Assembly (NCBI RefSeq): GCF_002443255.2 | Contig: NW_019211454.1 | Span: 60,474,894-60,538,893 of the forward strand | Source: Varroa destructor | Taxonomy: Eukaryota; Arthropoda; Arachnida; Mesostigmata; Varroidae | Direction: 5' to 3' | DNA length: 64,000 nt | Notes under the pieces: generated by a model | What the model was told of the DNA's origin: nothing | The model's database searches: none | What the model saw: only the letters and a program-made list of their open reading frames with translations | Translations under genes and position numbers: made by a program | Shown: positions 23,474-34,150 of the stretch, piece after piece | Numbering within the stretch: position 1 is the stretch's first letter | How the letters are laid out: every line of letters begins with the position of its first letter

Positions 23474-26379
23474 CGAAATACCACAAGCGTCTTTTTACCA
23501 CTATCCAACGAACGAAGTGGCTACTAAGAATGAGTCCGACTACGAACGGGACCTGGAGCTTTACCCCTTTTAAATTGGTTGTAGCGTGTAGGTTTTTATC
23601 GGCAGATTGGTATCTTTACACCGAGTTCAAGTGACAGAAATGTACGGAAGTTTCAATTTTGATGAAATATTTCATTTTGGCTAATACGTTTACATAAGAA
23701 ACAGAAAGAGTACTATGTAGCTCAATGTGTTCATCAAAATTTACATGATTGATTTTACGTTAAATCGTCTTCGCAGAGCCATAGCTCTCCTATGGACTGT
23801 TTTTTTTCTATTCTTGCGAATACATATTTCTAATCTATCTAGAAATCCGCCCGCGTTGCTTTGTGCCAGTCGCAAAATGCTTTTATCTACGACAATGACG
23901 CTAAAAATGCAAACAGGTATGTACATCATGGACAACTCGTTGAAAAGACAAAGCAAGTTATTTTTTGTCCAGCAACGGAAACAGCACGATGCTGTGCTAT
24001 GGCCTTGAGCGTAAATCAAGAACCTTACGTAGTTGTCTACCATTCTCTTCGCTGTTGGGTTCTCAGCATAGTAAACGTAAAAATAGCACTAATAATTTTT
24101 TGAACCACGCAAAAAAATCGACTGCGGTTTATTGCGAGTGAAATTTTTTTGCCATATTTATTTTGTTCGAACGTATCCTCCTGGCCGGTTCTACCGACAA
24201 AGCTTCTGACAAGCACAGTGAATAGAACAAGCTAGATTTTAGCGATAAAATATCACCGAATCTAACGCACAGAATATCTGAGAAAAGAAAAGGAAACACC
24301 AACGTGTCTATATACCATTTACATTTTGACCAAAAACGCCGATGCAAAGGAGAGTCTAATCTCATTCGCCACAACGTCGTGATTGTCCGCGTTGTATTTG
24401 ACGACCTGTACTGAGAATTTCTGCGATATTGAAGGCTATTTCTAATAGTGCTTCAAAGCTGGGCCTTAAAGGATGAGCCATTCGGAAAGCCTAACATCTT
24501 TCAACTGAGTACAGATAAGTTTTTGAGGGAATATTTGAATTGGTAATTCGTAGCGTTCATTCCAACTTTTTTCTACCTTCTATAGAAGTGTCAAGCCTAT
24601 AACGTCACTACGCTATAGCAAACGAAAATGGCAGAACCCAATTTGCGTAGTGCAAGTTTATGCGATTTAGAAATGTTTTGAGATCATCAAGGTAGTAACC
24701 CTAAGTCCAGTGGTGTGGTTAGAATTAGACCCACTGATCAGATTCTCTGGGTTAAACTGAGGAGCTCCCTTTCCTTAAAACCGGCTAACCACCTATAATT
24801 AAAAGCAATTTTAAAGGATAGTTACGAGTAAGTTTCAAAGTATAATTAAGAGCATGCTTCAACATATAATTAGAACGAAATTAGAGGTGGTGATCTTCAT
24901 ACAAAAGGTTTCGAGAGATGTGTGGATTAAACTTAGGGGAAAGTGATCAGTTTACTACATCCAGACCTTCCGTTGCAGGTCAATTGAATGCTTAGAGCGT
25001 TTGTTGGTTTGGGCTTGTGGGGTCTAGCCTTACAACGAACTCCAAAAGTAGACTGATCTGTTTAAGGCGCAAGACACAGTTTTCCGCATGTGTCCACTTC
25101 CAGGAAATAGAAAATTTTCGGAAATTCCGACGTGCGTGAGTGTCCTACGGCTTTAATAGCTGAAAAACAGACAAAAGAAAGTAGAAGCTTCTTACAAATC
25201 AATTCGTCCACAAGGGTGACAAACGCACGACTAGATTATTCGATGTTATTATTTCTATGCGTCAAGTACTTAACCAGCCATATCTCATCGTTTAAAGCAT
25301 ACACGTTGAGCAACGTTAAGCAAAAACAGACAAAAAATACTTTGCAACAAAAGATCTCTCTACTCTTTCAAATTGTAGTCACGACAGTTCCTTCTTAGAG
25401 ACACTGTACGGGCATATAAGCTGCTTCATAAAGATTCTATAATAATTATAACATTAATGTAGAATTCAGTCAACTCGTCACAGTCAGCTGCGATAAACTC
25501 TTCGCTACTGAGCTGGCTTTCTTCGGTCACTTCGTGCTGGTACCGAACACGTGCTGAGCGTCACGTACGTCGCCGACACGCGCTATACGCATTGATCAAT
25601 TGCCACTTTTTCATAACATGCATTTGTATAATTTGAAAATCGTGTTGGCTTTAACTAAACATTTTCCCCATACGTCTGGTCTGCACAGTCACAGATCTAC
25701 TTACATTAATTCAGTCTATCTTATGTAAGCGCGACTACTACCCCGTTTCGAAAAATTCACTCCCTTGAAGAGGTGACACAGCCGCCGTTATCGACGAGTT
25801 CCTCTATTATGCCAGGATTTATATTGTGTAGGCATTGCGTGTGCGATTCGTCCGAGGCCAGAAAAATGAAAGCGAAACGGGTTGCCGAGGATGGGTGACT
25901 TCGAAATACTCTCTCGTAGAGAGGCAGATGAGGTCTGCAAATGCGCTTTTGTAACAAGTTCAACAACAGCCATTCAGTGCTTCACTCAACAATACCTACC
26001 GATGTGTTGACCTGTAGAAGCTCCTGGAAAAATTAGGTTTTTGTAGCTTATCCACTGATTCATTTATACCCACTTGACCGAATCGAATATATTTTTTGTC
26101 TATTTGTTTTTATAGGTAACACGGTATGAGGTATCGCTAATCAAAACAATATTGGGTTGTAGGTGTGCCAAAATCCTAGGAATGCACCTATTTAGGAATA
26201 AGATAAAGCTCGTTGAAGATGAATAAAATTCCTGCAAAAATTCACTGTAGTTTATAATTTTATTATGATAAAAAATAAATTGTGCGTCTTATGATCAAGA
26301 TGCGTTAGTGAAAGACACGACCCATAAATGTCTCTGTCACTTTCATTCTGGAAACCTTCATCATCAACCGATCATGGAA

Positions 26380-27105
26380 ATGTTAATAAAAATATTGCGA
26401 AAGTTGACATGTGAGGACCCATGATATTGCCAAGGAAATAAACATCCGCTACAAACAAAAATTTTAAACCATTTGAAGAATAGAAAAAAAATCAGTAGTT
26501 GCGGGCATATTTCAATCTGCAGAACTTTCCAGGGACGTAATGAAATGGAGCCATTTCTAAATCGGCTAAGCGAAAAGTAGGCCACATACGACATTAATGT
26601 GCAAGTAAAAAAAAAGAAAAATGCAAAAAGGTGCTCCACACGCTGTGGCAAACCTCAGACTGATACTGAAGACGGGGGTTATTCAGCATGTTTAATGGGC
26701 TGGAAAGTAATCGGGGGTTGTTGTTGCTGATTTAGACCTTTACCGTCAACAATGAATAAGATTACAACAAGCCATAAAGCTGGAGTTAGTGAACCAAAAA
26801 GGCGTCGTCCTCCACAGTGACTATGTCAGATCAGACACATCTTTAGCTAGCCGCTAAACGTTGCGGGATTTAGATAATGCATTCGCTGTACAGCTCGAGC
26901 CCTTGCATGCTCAAACTATCAGCTGTTTCGGTCTCTACAGGACTCCCTAAACGATGTTCACTTACTTTACATTGAGGGCTGAAAAAATTACTTGTTACCA
27001 TTTTTCGTCCAGAAAGCACAGAAGTTCTGCAGTGATGGGCTTATAGTGTTGCCAGAAAAATAACAGAAGGTCATCAATCACAGTGGCACATATCTAGTTT
27101 CATAA
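26380..27105 (+). pseudogene. mariner transposase pseudogene (copy 1)
   Basis: Mariner transposase cuts and reinserts its element at TA sites. This + strand copy retains most of the protein in pieces. The second helix-turn-helix is HDIAKEINIRYK (from 26,420) then, after a frameshift, ILNHLKN (26,461-26,481). NEMEPFLNRL (from 26,539) is followed by ATYDINVQVKKK, corresponding to the linker and the block after the first catalytic Asp; the 'GDEkW' motif itself has become SEK-stop. DLYRQQ (about 26,735) and VVLHSDYVRSDTSLASR (26,804-26,854) correspond to the 'DNARPHTS' block with the second catalytic Asp. CSNYQLFRSLQDSLN to SDGLIVLPEK to GTYLV (26,908-27,099) is the C-terminus, ending at a stop at 27,103. 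The wording fits the mellifera/cecropia-like subfamilies. At least two stops and several frameshifts make it inactive. Terminal repeats were not identified. Confidence 0.88.
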
Positions 27106-27109
27106 TGTA

Positions 27110-30100
27110 AAAATATTTGCTTTCCTTTTTAGTACGATCAATATATTTTCAACAACTCAGTATGGGAGTTTTTGTGCAACGATACCAGGCTTTGTCGAAA
27201 TAAACCTAGTAGGCAGATTGGAAATTTGTGCCTTCCGTTCGACTCATACCATACTCATTCACTCATTTTAAAAAATAAAGGTCACTTGTATTCAGCTAAA
27301 CATATTCTGCTTGATGACAAGGCAGGGCATTTCCAATGTACCAAGGTATTTCAAATGTACCAATGTGCTATGCCAGTACTCGGCTCTATCATCTGCTGTT
27401 TCTAGCGAAAACTGGGACTTCACCTAGGAAAGACCTTAAGAAAACTACTGTAATTCAAAAGGACAATACATCTAGTGTATTTGCATCGAGACTTGTTACT
27501 TTACGACTCTTGGTGAAGCCGTAATTCAAGAGCCTATAAGATGTACATATAAAAGTTAACTGAAATCGTTGTTGTGTACGCAAATTATGGTCGTCGTGAA
27601 AATCCGCAAAGTATGCCAAGAGCTCGATTGGCGAAGGAACAAAATTGGTAGGATCAAAAAGGTTTTCGACGACCTCCATGTTTCTAGTCAGTATGCGAGA
27701 TATTTTCTAGCTTAGTTTTTGCAAGAAGAAACCTTACGCGAGGCAGACTTTTCAAGGATCCTATAGATAAAAGTAAGGGGCGATTTCACAGAACTGCGGT
27801 GCAGTAAGTATGATCTCTAAGTGCCTGTGAAGCTGCGTTGTTTAGAACTGAAAAGTTCACGGGGAAGCCCTGCAAGTGCGAAAGTGAAACACTGGGGGTA
27901 TGTAAAGTGAAGGCTGGTCTTCTGTTTGACCGATATATAATAGTACCATATTTCTACTGAAATTGAACCTTAACATGATCTTAAAGCTGTAAATAAGAGC
28001 CTAGTAACTGACTTTTTATTATACATAAAGTAATTAATCAGTTGTTTGGATAAATGAGCTGCTCTGCATTATCGGTACACAAAATCTGATGATTTCTGAA
28101 AATTGTAGCGACTCTAACGTGCATCGAGAAGTGCAAGAACACGATCAAGTATTACAATATTTTTTATCGCATTGGGTATTGGCAGTGGATTCGGCAACTA
28201 AAGAACCGGGCAAGCCATTTAAAATCTGGGTCGCATTACTCGCTATTCGGCGTGCTTCCATAATGGCGAACTAATAACTTTGGGGTGAACGAAACGGTGT
28301 AGGTTCGTGATGGGGCGTACATTTCACCTCATGTTGGGCTAAACGTCTGAAGCAATGCTTGGCTGACGTATAAACTCGACCCATTTATTTGACTAGATAG
28401 CAGCACGTCATCTCTTACGGACTGAGTTATAACGGCATGATTGGTAAGCAATACAAATAGCGAAAAATGTCCGATGTTTTGCTGCAAAGTTTGGCAGGAT
28501 GGCTTCGAGTACCTATTTTGGAAGCTTATCGATAGCTATAATAGTGTTATAAACGATCTACATACAAAAAGAATGCTTAATAAGGGGTTGGACAAAGCAT
28601 CACTGTTTAAACCTGCGCAGGATCTTTTTACGAAAAAGCGAAATCTTTGTTATGTGACTATTTTATCAGTCTATATATATATATATATATAACGGGACTA
28701 ATAAAATTATTGCAAGGAACATGGTAGCTGAATACCAGGTTACAATCTAGACGAACAGAGAAGGACTATAATGATAGGGCCTACTGATCTTTAGGTACCC
28801 AAAAGTATGTTAGCAACTAACGGTGGCATTACCGCACGAAGAGAGCTACAATTTTTGTAAAAGCTGTCCATCAACATGGACATATAGCTAGCCCAAAATA
28901 GAACAACACCTAAGTCTCAAAGTGAAAAAATGCTCAGAAGGAGGACTTATTTTGTATATCGTATCTAAGGCGGTTGATAGTCGCGTTAAAGCTAATAACC
29001 CGCAGCAATGACGAGCAGATAGGCACAAATCTTCTGCTTTCGCATCAGTCGTACTCTGAATGTCATTGAATTAGCGTATTTGGCCCGTTACATCCTAACT
29101 AATCTGTTGTTTTTATATCAGATGATCTATACTGAAGCTAGTTAGGATTACTGTTGTTGCTGCAATTAAAGTAAAGCGTAAATTAGGTGTAATCAGTACT
29201 ATAGAGGTCATGAGCGCAGTGTGCGTCTCTAATCTGTTTTGCTGAATTGTCCACTGCTTTAAGAGGTAAACGCCCGCTACGACTTGACGATAAGGAATAC
29301 CCGTCAAATCCCGATATCTATGGGCTGGTCCTGGTGGGCTGGTGGTTAACTGCAGCTGTTTACAACGACAGATCCCGACTGAGTCATCTCAAGGATTTTT
29401 ACTACTTTGGAAGAACTCACAATTCCGTTTCCTGAAACGTTAACAACAGTTATAGATACTTTCGGAGTCGATCAGATGCTGAGATGTCTTATCTGATATT
29501 TGGAGCAAGATCGGTTGCTCTACTAAAGCCATATCGATTGTTTTTACGCGCTTCGTTGGTTAGCCACGAAAGTGATGGGAGCTCTGTTGCCGAGATCCCA
29601 AAGATACGTTGGTACGGAGACAGCTAAGCTCTGGTCGACCAGATAGATTGCGTGCAGGAATTCGTATTCTTAGGATCCTTATAAAGCCTCTTAATTATTC
29701 TACCCTTTTTGTTAAATTCTATTTAACGACTTCACTTTACGCGTTATATGCTACTCGTGTAAGATGCGCACTTCTAGCCCCTCAGTATCTTGTTCACAAG
29801 CTTACAGGATGTTTAATACTCCTGTTTTAGGAGACGATAGTGTTCCATCATCTACGAGAAATTCAATAAAGCAGCCCATCATACATACACAACGTTATTC
29901 CACGTGAATATCCAAAAGCTACTAGAATGTCTTAATTCAACATTCAATTTAGCGTATTTCTGTGAGGACTCCTTAAGCGGTATTTTTCGTATTGTTCCGA
30001 AGGATTTATGGAATATCCTTACGTTCGGAAGTATGAGAAGTCTCTTCAACAACCTTGTAAAATAAGAGGCATCGGTGCCGGTCAACTAGAAAGAAGCCCT

Positions 30101-31240
30101 ACCATTCTTAAGGCCGAAAAATTTGGCTGAAAGGATTGGCTTCTATCTTCGACAAGAACAAGTCAAAACAGTGTATACAGGCGACCCGATCAGCCCCATT
30201 CAGTGGCTTGAGAACTGCTGCGTGCCATTCAATTTTTCATGCGAAACACTTATGGATAAATAGCACAAGGGCCAAACACTGTCACAGCTTAAGCGGGAAA
30301 AAAAGTCACATTTCAAAGTCTTACTTGTATTCTGAACAAAAAGTAACGATCAAGTTTTAAGGACCACCTGCGAAAAAGGATTTGGACGCAAAATGAATGA
30401 ATCAGGGAATTGTTAGACAGCCAGACACCACTGGCGATCCCCGCGGTAGAGCACGTTTGCGGCAAGGTTTTGTAAATAATTGAGTTCCTCATTAAGGGAC
30501 GCTTTCAGATAACGATAGGGGGTTAAACTTCGTCCGTGGACTGGACTCGTAAAGGCACAAACATGTTTTTGCGTATCATAGGTTGTCGCCCACAGCGACA
30601 TCATGAGCGCTCCTATTGGTACTACCATTTCTAAAACTAAAATTCAGAATCCTTATTTGAAAATTGTAGTCTTTATGTAATACGGAAAGTCTGCAATGTT
30701 ATGGAATATAAATGTTTGAAAGTTTCAGTCTATACTATATATCTGCACTCTTCGTAGTTGTCTTTCCTTGTAAATTAAACCTTACGACAGAAAATAGTAG
30801 CATGTACGGTAACGGCTACATACGTGATACTACACGTGACTAACTGTAGGACAACAGCTTACGAAAAACACCCTGAGAAATATTTTAGTGAAATTCAGCT
30901 CCCCATAATAAGGTTCATAAACGAATACATCCGCAGACGGAAACAAATTATGTAAAGATTCTGGCGGGAAAAGAGAGAACGGGCAGTGTTAAGTTTAATG
31001 TACGAGATGCGTATTTTCTGCGCGCGCATCACAGCGGAAAGGCTTACACGAGTGGGCCTTTGCAAGCTGAGTGTTTTGAATGTTTTTACGATTTGTTCTT
31101 CAAGCTCCGTTGTACGTAATTAGAAACCATTTAAGGATTACCAGCCATGAGAAAATTAGAAATGCTAGTAACAGTAATCATAGTGGACTATAGTTTTCAC
31201 AGACTGGCACCCCTTTTAATAAATAGCGTCGCGATTAAAG
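27110..31240. other. Gene-free stretch with small repeats
   Basis: No coding similarity. It contains a near-exact 16-bp direct repeat (ATTTCCAATGTACCAA at 27,329 and ATTTCAAATGTACCAA at 27,348), a (TA)10 run at 28,672-28,691 and an imperfect inverted repeat TTCCGAA/TTCGGAA at about 29,996-30,032. The open frames here are short and unremarkable. Confidence 0.5.
28672..28691. repeat. (TA)10 microsatellite
   Basis: Ten uninterrupted TA units. Confidence 0.95.
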
Positions 31241-31245
31241 CCAAT

Positions 31246-31291
31246 GGTTCATGTTGCAGTAGAGATACCAACTCTCATCACCTATAACAAT
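31246..31291 (-). repeat. 46-bp inverted copy of a mariner segment
   Basis: These 46 bases are the reverse complement of 32,181-32,226, the part of mariner copy 2 encoding its GDESWYLYCNMN block, with two transition differences. Similarity stops abruptly on both sides, so this is not a second mariner copy but a short inverted duplicate about 890 bp from its source. The surrounding 86-codon + frame (31,244-31,504) is fortuitous. Confidence 0.9.
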
Positions 31292-31762
31292 CATGCATTG
31301 CCTGAAGTCTGTTGGTGGTGCTGCAAAATTCTATTGTCGTACTCCTCGCGTGAAATCGTGCGCTATAGCTCTAAGAAACTTGCCGCTAGGACTGGTTACG
31401 GATTTTCTATCTTTATGGGTCTTCTACAATTAAAAGTGCGAGACAGCCATATTTCAACGTTCCGTCCCACGTTTGAACCAATGACTCGGCAGTTAGCATT
31501 ATGAAATGAACAAGTTGACATATTGCTTCAGTAAAACGTACGATAGAGTACATTCTGGCAGGTCATAAAAGTTTAGCTATCTTTATTGTGTTGGAACATA
31601 TGATCGTTGAGAGATTAGGAAATTAGAACAGAGATTAGAAACACAATTTTTGAAATATCGAATACTTAATATTTTACTTGTTTAAATAGTCTTCAAAGGG
31701 TATTTCTATAATAACGTGAATAAATATCTTTCCTTTCAATTGTTTCGCTTTCACCTGTTCCC

Positions 31763-31780
31763 TTTTTTTTTTTTTTTTTT
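31763..31780 (+). repeat. T18 run
   Basis: Eighteen uninterrupted thymines just upstream of mariner copy 2. On the minus strand this would be an A-tail of something lying to the right, but no SINE or LINE sequence is recognisable there. Confidence 0.9.
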
Positions 31781-31813
31781 AATTTCTGTTCGGGCCTCAA
31801 ACGAATACTAACA

Positions 31814-32640
31814 GAAAACCTTTTTAATTTTACTTCTTGCAGAAACGAAAACGCTGCCAAAGTGACTCGGGATATTTGTGCCGTATATTGCATGGATGCA
31901 ATTATTGCAAAGGTAGCTCAACAATGGAGACGGGCTACGCCGCGGTGATGATAATCGCCTGTAGGCACATTTGAACGAAGGTCGACAAATGACTCGTGAA
32001 TTGACTGAGAAAATGAACTGCAGTCATGTGACTATCGCCAGGCATACGGAATCCACCGAATTTTCCCAAAGTTAAGAACTTTGCTGCAGAAAAGCATAAA
32101 AAACGCGACTACTCATTATTTCTCAATATGATGCCCGACACTGGGCGATACGTAACCATAGTCGCAGCTTGCTTCACAAAATTGTTATGGGTGATGAGAG
32201 TTGGTATCTCTACTGCAATATGAACCTTTAAAACGAATGGGTTGTTGGATAGGCACACCGAAATAAGCGGTCTTGAAAGTGTACACCTATGTCCAGAACT
32301 AAGTTAGATCTCTTCCCGAAAAAGGTCCATATTTTATATTCGATCGGACCTATATGCTGAAAATTGTCTGAGGCAACCCAAACGGCTAACAAGCATCTGT
32401 ATATGGCCTAGTTACATCGAGTGGACGAGGTTATCCAACAGAAACCACCTAATAGGCCAGGCGAGGTCATTTTCTCCATAACAATACCAAACCATTCATT
32501 GCAAAGGTTATTGAGCCATCCTTGAGCGCTTGAGTGGTTGGTTCTCTTGCATCCATCGTATTTTGCAAAGCTTGCGTCAACGAATAAGCCCCGTTATTGA
32601 TCACTGGTAAATAAAACTCAGAACAGTAGATCTGACACTG
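31814..32640 (+). pseudogene. mariner transposase pseudogene (copy 2)
   Basis: A second decayed mariner transposase on the + strand, reading across several frames. 31,814-31,948 encodes the first helix-turn-helix region (RNENAAKVTRDICAVYC, then VAQQWRRATPR), fitting '..gkna.eA.rnIc.vyGedai..r..q.Wf.rFr'. From 31,966 GRQMTRELTEKMNCSHVTIA is the second helix-turn-helix. VMGDESWYLY (from about 32,184) holds the first catalytic Asp. Next come PKKVHILYSI, then QQKPPNRPGEVIFSI, where the second Asp of the 'DNARPH' motif is lost. LEWLVLLHPSYFAKLA (near 32,530-32,575) is the 'HPpYSPDLAP' block, with its Asp-containing segment degraded. It differs from copy 1 in wording, so the two came from separate insertions, possibly different subfamilies. 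Multiple stops and indels make it non-functional. No terminal inverted repeats were identified. Confidence 0.87.
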
Positions 32641-32644
32641 AATA

Positions 32645-34070
32645 GGGTTTTGAATGATTTTTTAATACCAGACCTGGGGAGACCTAACAGAGATGTGGTA
32701 TGAGTGATGAAATAGGTGCACACGCATGCTAAAATAATTCGTTGTTAGAATACGAGCGAAACGCTGCATTCGAAAAAGAAGACTAACCCTGTTTTTGCTA
32801 CAACCTATTTTGTTATTATTTTTCAATAAATTACGTAACAATACACCATCTTGTGAGAAGTTCAATAGCAGATACCTATCTACGTTCGTAAGAGAAATTT
32901 TTTTTCTTTAATAAAATGATCCAAATAAAGCAAAATGTAATATATTGAATATCCTGACAACTGTACATACGAAGCGGGTGACGTTCGGCGGTTGACGTTT
33001 ACGGCGGTTACGTGTCGCAAGAAATCGCTCCTCTGAAAGTAATAAAAGACAGCAAAATTTTGTCAGGCAACGTCATTTTATAGTCTGAGCTATGTTCTGC
33101 ATTCGATTACATGTATCGCAACTATCAGACCCAGATTTATTCTTTGCACACCCTTTTGCGAAAGATAATCCTACAAACCTGCTGGTTTATAGCTGGCCGT
33201 CACTAAACCTACAAGGCGTTTCTGTATTGAGCTCGGTATCAGTCATCGGAAGAGTAGAGATTAGTTAAACGGGTACGTACAACTTTAATTTTCGTAGCCG
33301 ACCCCGTTTCCATCGGTGTATCGGTCGGATGTACGTTGCGAACGTACATTGAAATTTGAATAATAGTCGACTCATTCAACATTCAGATTCAGCTACATCT
33401 TTAAAGTTGCAACGAAAAAAATTCATAACGCCTGAGCAGTTTGCAGGACGTCCCCAGAAGTGTGTTCTATGATCTTTTCGCTTTTAAGCAAAGAATAGAT
33501 TTGTTCAAGTAAGTTACTGCGATTGGTAACTGGCGAGACAGAGTGTTTTATTGCATCTGCAACGTTTCGAACTACACTGATAAATGAGAAGAATAGTTCT
33601 TTCTATAAGCTATAGTGAATTTTTCCCACGACCTTCTTAAGCTCACAGTTTGTCATGTTACCTATACGCTACATAGTGCAGCTAACTTCATTTGCGGTAG
33701 AAGATCTCTCATGGGACGAAGCGTTACTAATGTTAGCGTTCTGAGCTCTATTAGCCTGTTTAAGTAGCTAACAAATTGCATTTTTAAACATTGGATGGGG
33801 CTCGTTTTGACTTTTTTTAATTTAATTTAATTTTACAATTTAAACTTTAACAAGGAAGTAGATTGCATGGTGAGCCTTGAGGTAAAGAAATTACAGACAT
33901 CAAATGTACTAAACCCATCAGGACTCATTGATTTAACTATGTTCATGCTTTTTGGGCTTATATATTTCTTCAGCTGCGTCGAATTCCAAAAACAATGACT
34001 TTTTTTTAAGGATCAGTTATTTTGACTAAATGTTTCGAGCACCGGCGCTGCCATTAAACGTTCCATCAGA
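32645..34070. other. Gene-free stretch
   Basis: Nothing coding is recognised. At 32,979-33,008 there are two adjacent related units (TGACGTTCGGCGGT and TGACGTTTACGGCGGT), a small tandem duplication. A 9-bp inverted repeat (ATGTACGTT/AACGTACAT, loop 3) lies near 33,328-33,348. Confidence 0.5.
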
Positions 34071-34077
34071 CTGCCGT

Positions 34078-34150
34078 GCTTAGATAGGGAACCTAGACCA
34101 CCGTATCTCCAAGACTGGCAGGAAAACAGGTTAAGGGATCGTTTGCCTTG
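34078..34150 (-). mobile_element. tRNA-derived SINE fragment (copy C)
   Basis: On the minus strand this reads AGTCTTGGAGATACGG, then TGGTCTAGGTTC. It matches the tRNA-like head of the SINE at 59,148-59,302 (AGTCTTTGAGACACG.. GGTCTAGGTTC) with few differences. Similarity stops just after the B-box half GGTTC, so only part of the head survives here. SINEs are non-autonomous retroposons transcribed by RNA polymerase III from such internal A and B boxes. Confidence 0.6.

Larger units (their letters stand above)
21015..26380. other. Gene-free stretch with hairpin and A26 run
   Basis: No gene is recognised on either strand. It holds a long hairpin (23,302-23,348), an A26 run (23,448-23,473) and three AACCGGA repeats at about 23,176-23,216. 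A CpG-rich patch near 25,550-25,590 and overlapping minus frames at 25,757-25,973 have no family match. The first part of the mariner element, its 5' terminal repeat and N-terminal helix-turn-helix, may lie in 26,100-26,380 but is not legible. Confidence 0.45.

Noticed and set aside
26364..26651. 95-codon minus-strand frame
   Set aside because: A shadow of the mariner transposase pseudogene on the + strand, with only hydrophobic low-complexity content.
31244..31504. 86-codon + frame as a gene
   Set aside because: Its first part is the inverted mariner fragment read antisense, and the rest has no protein-like character.
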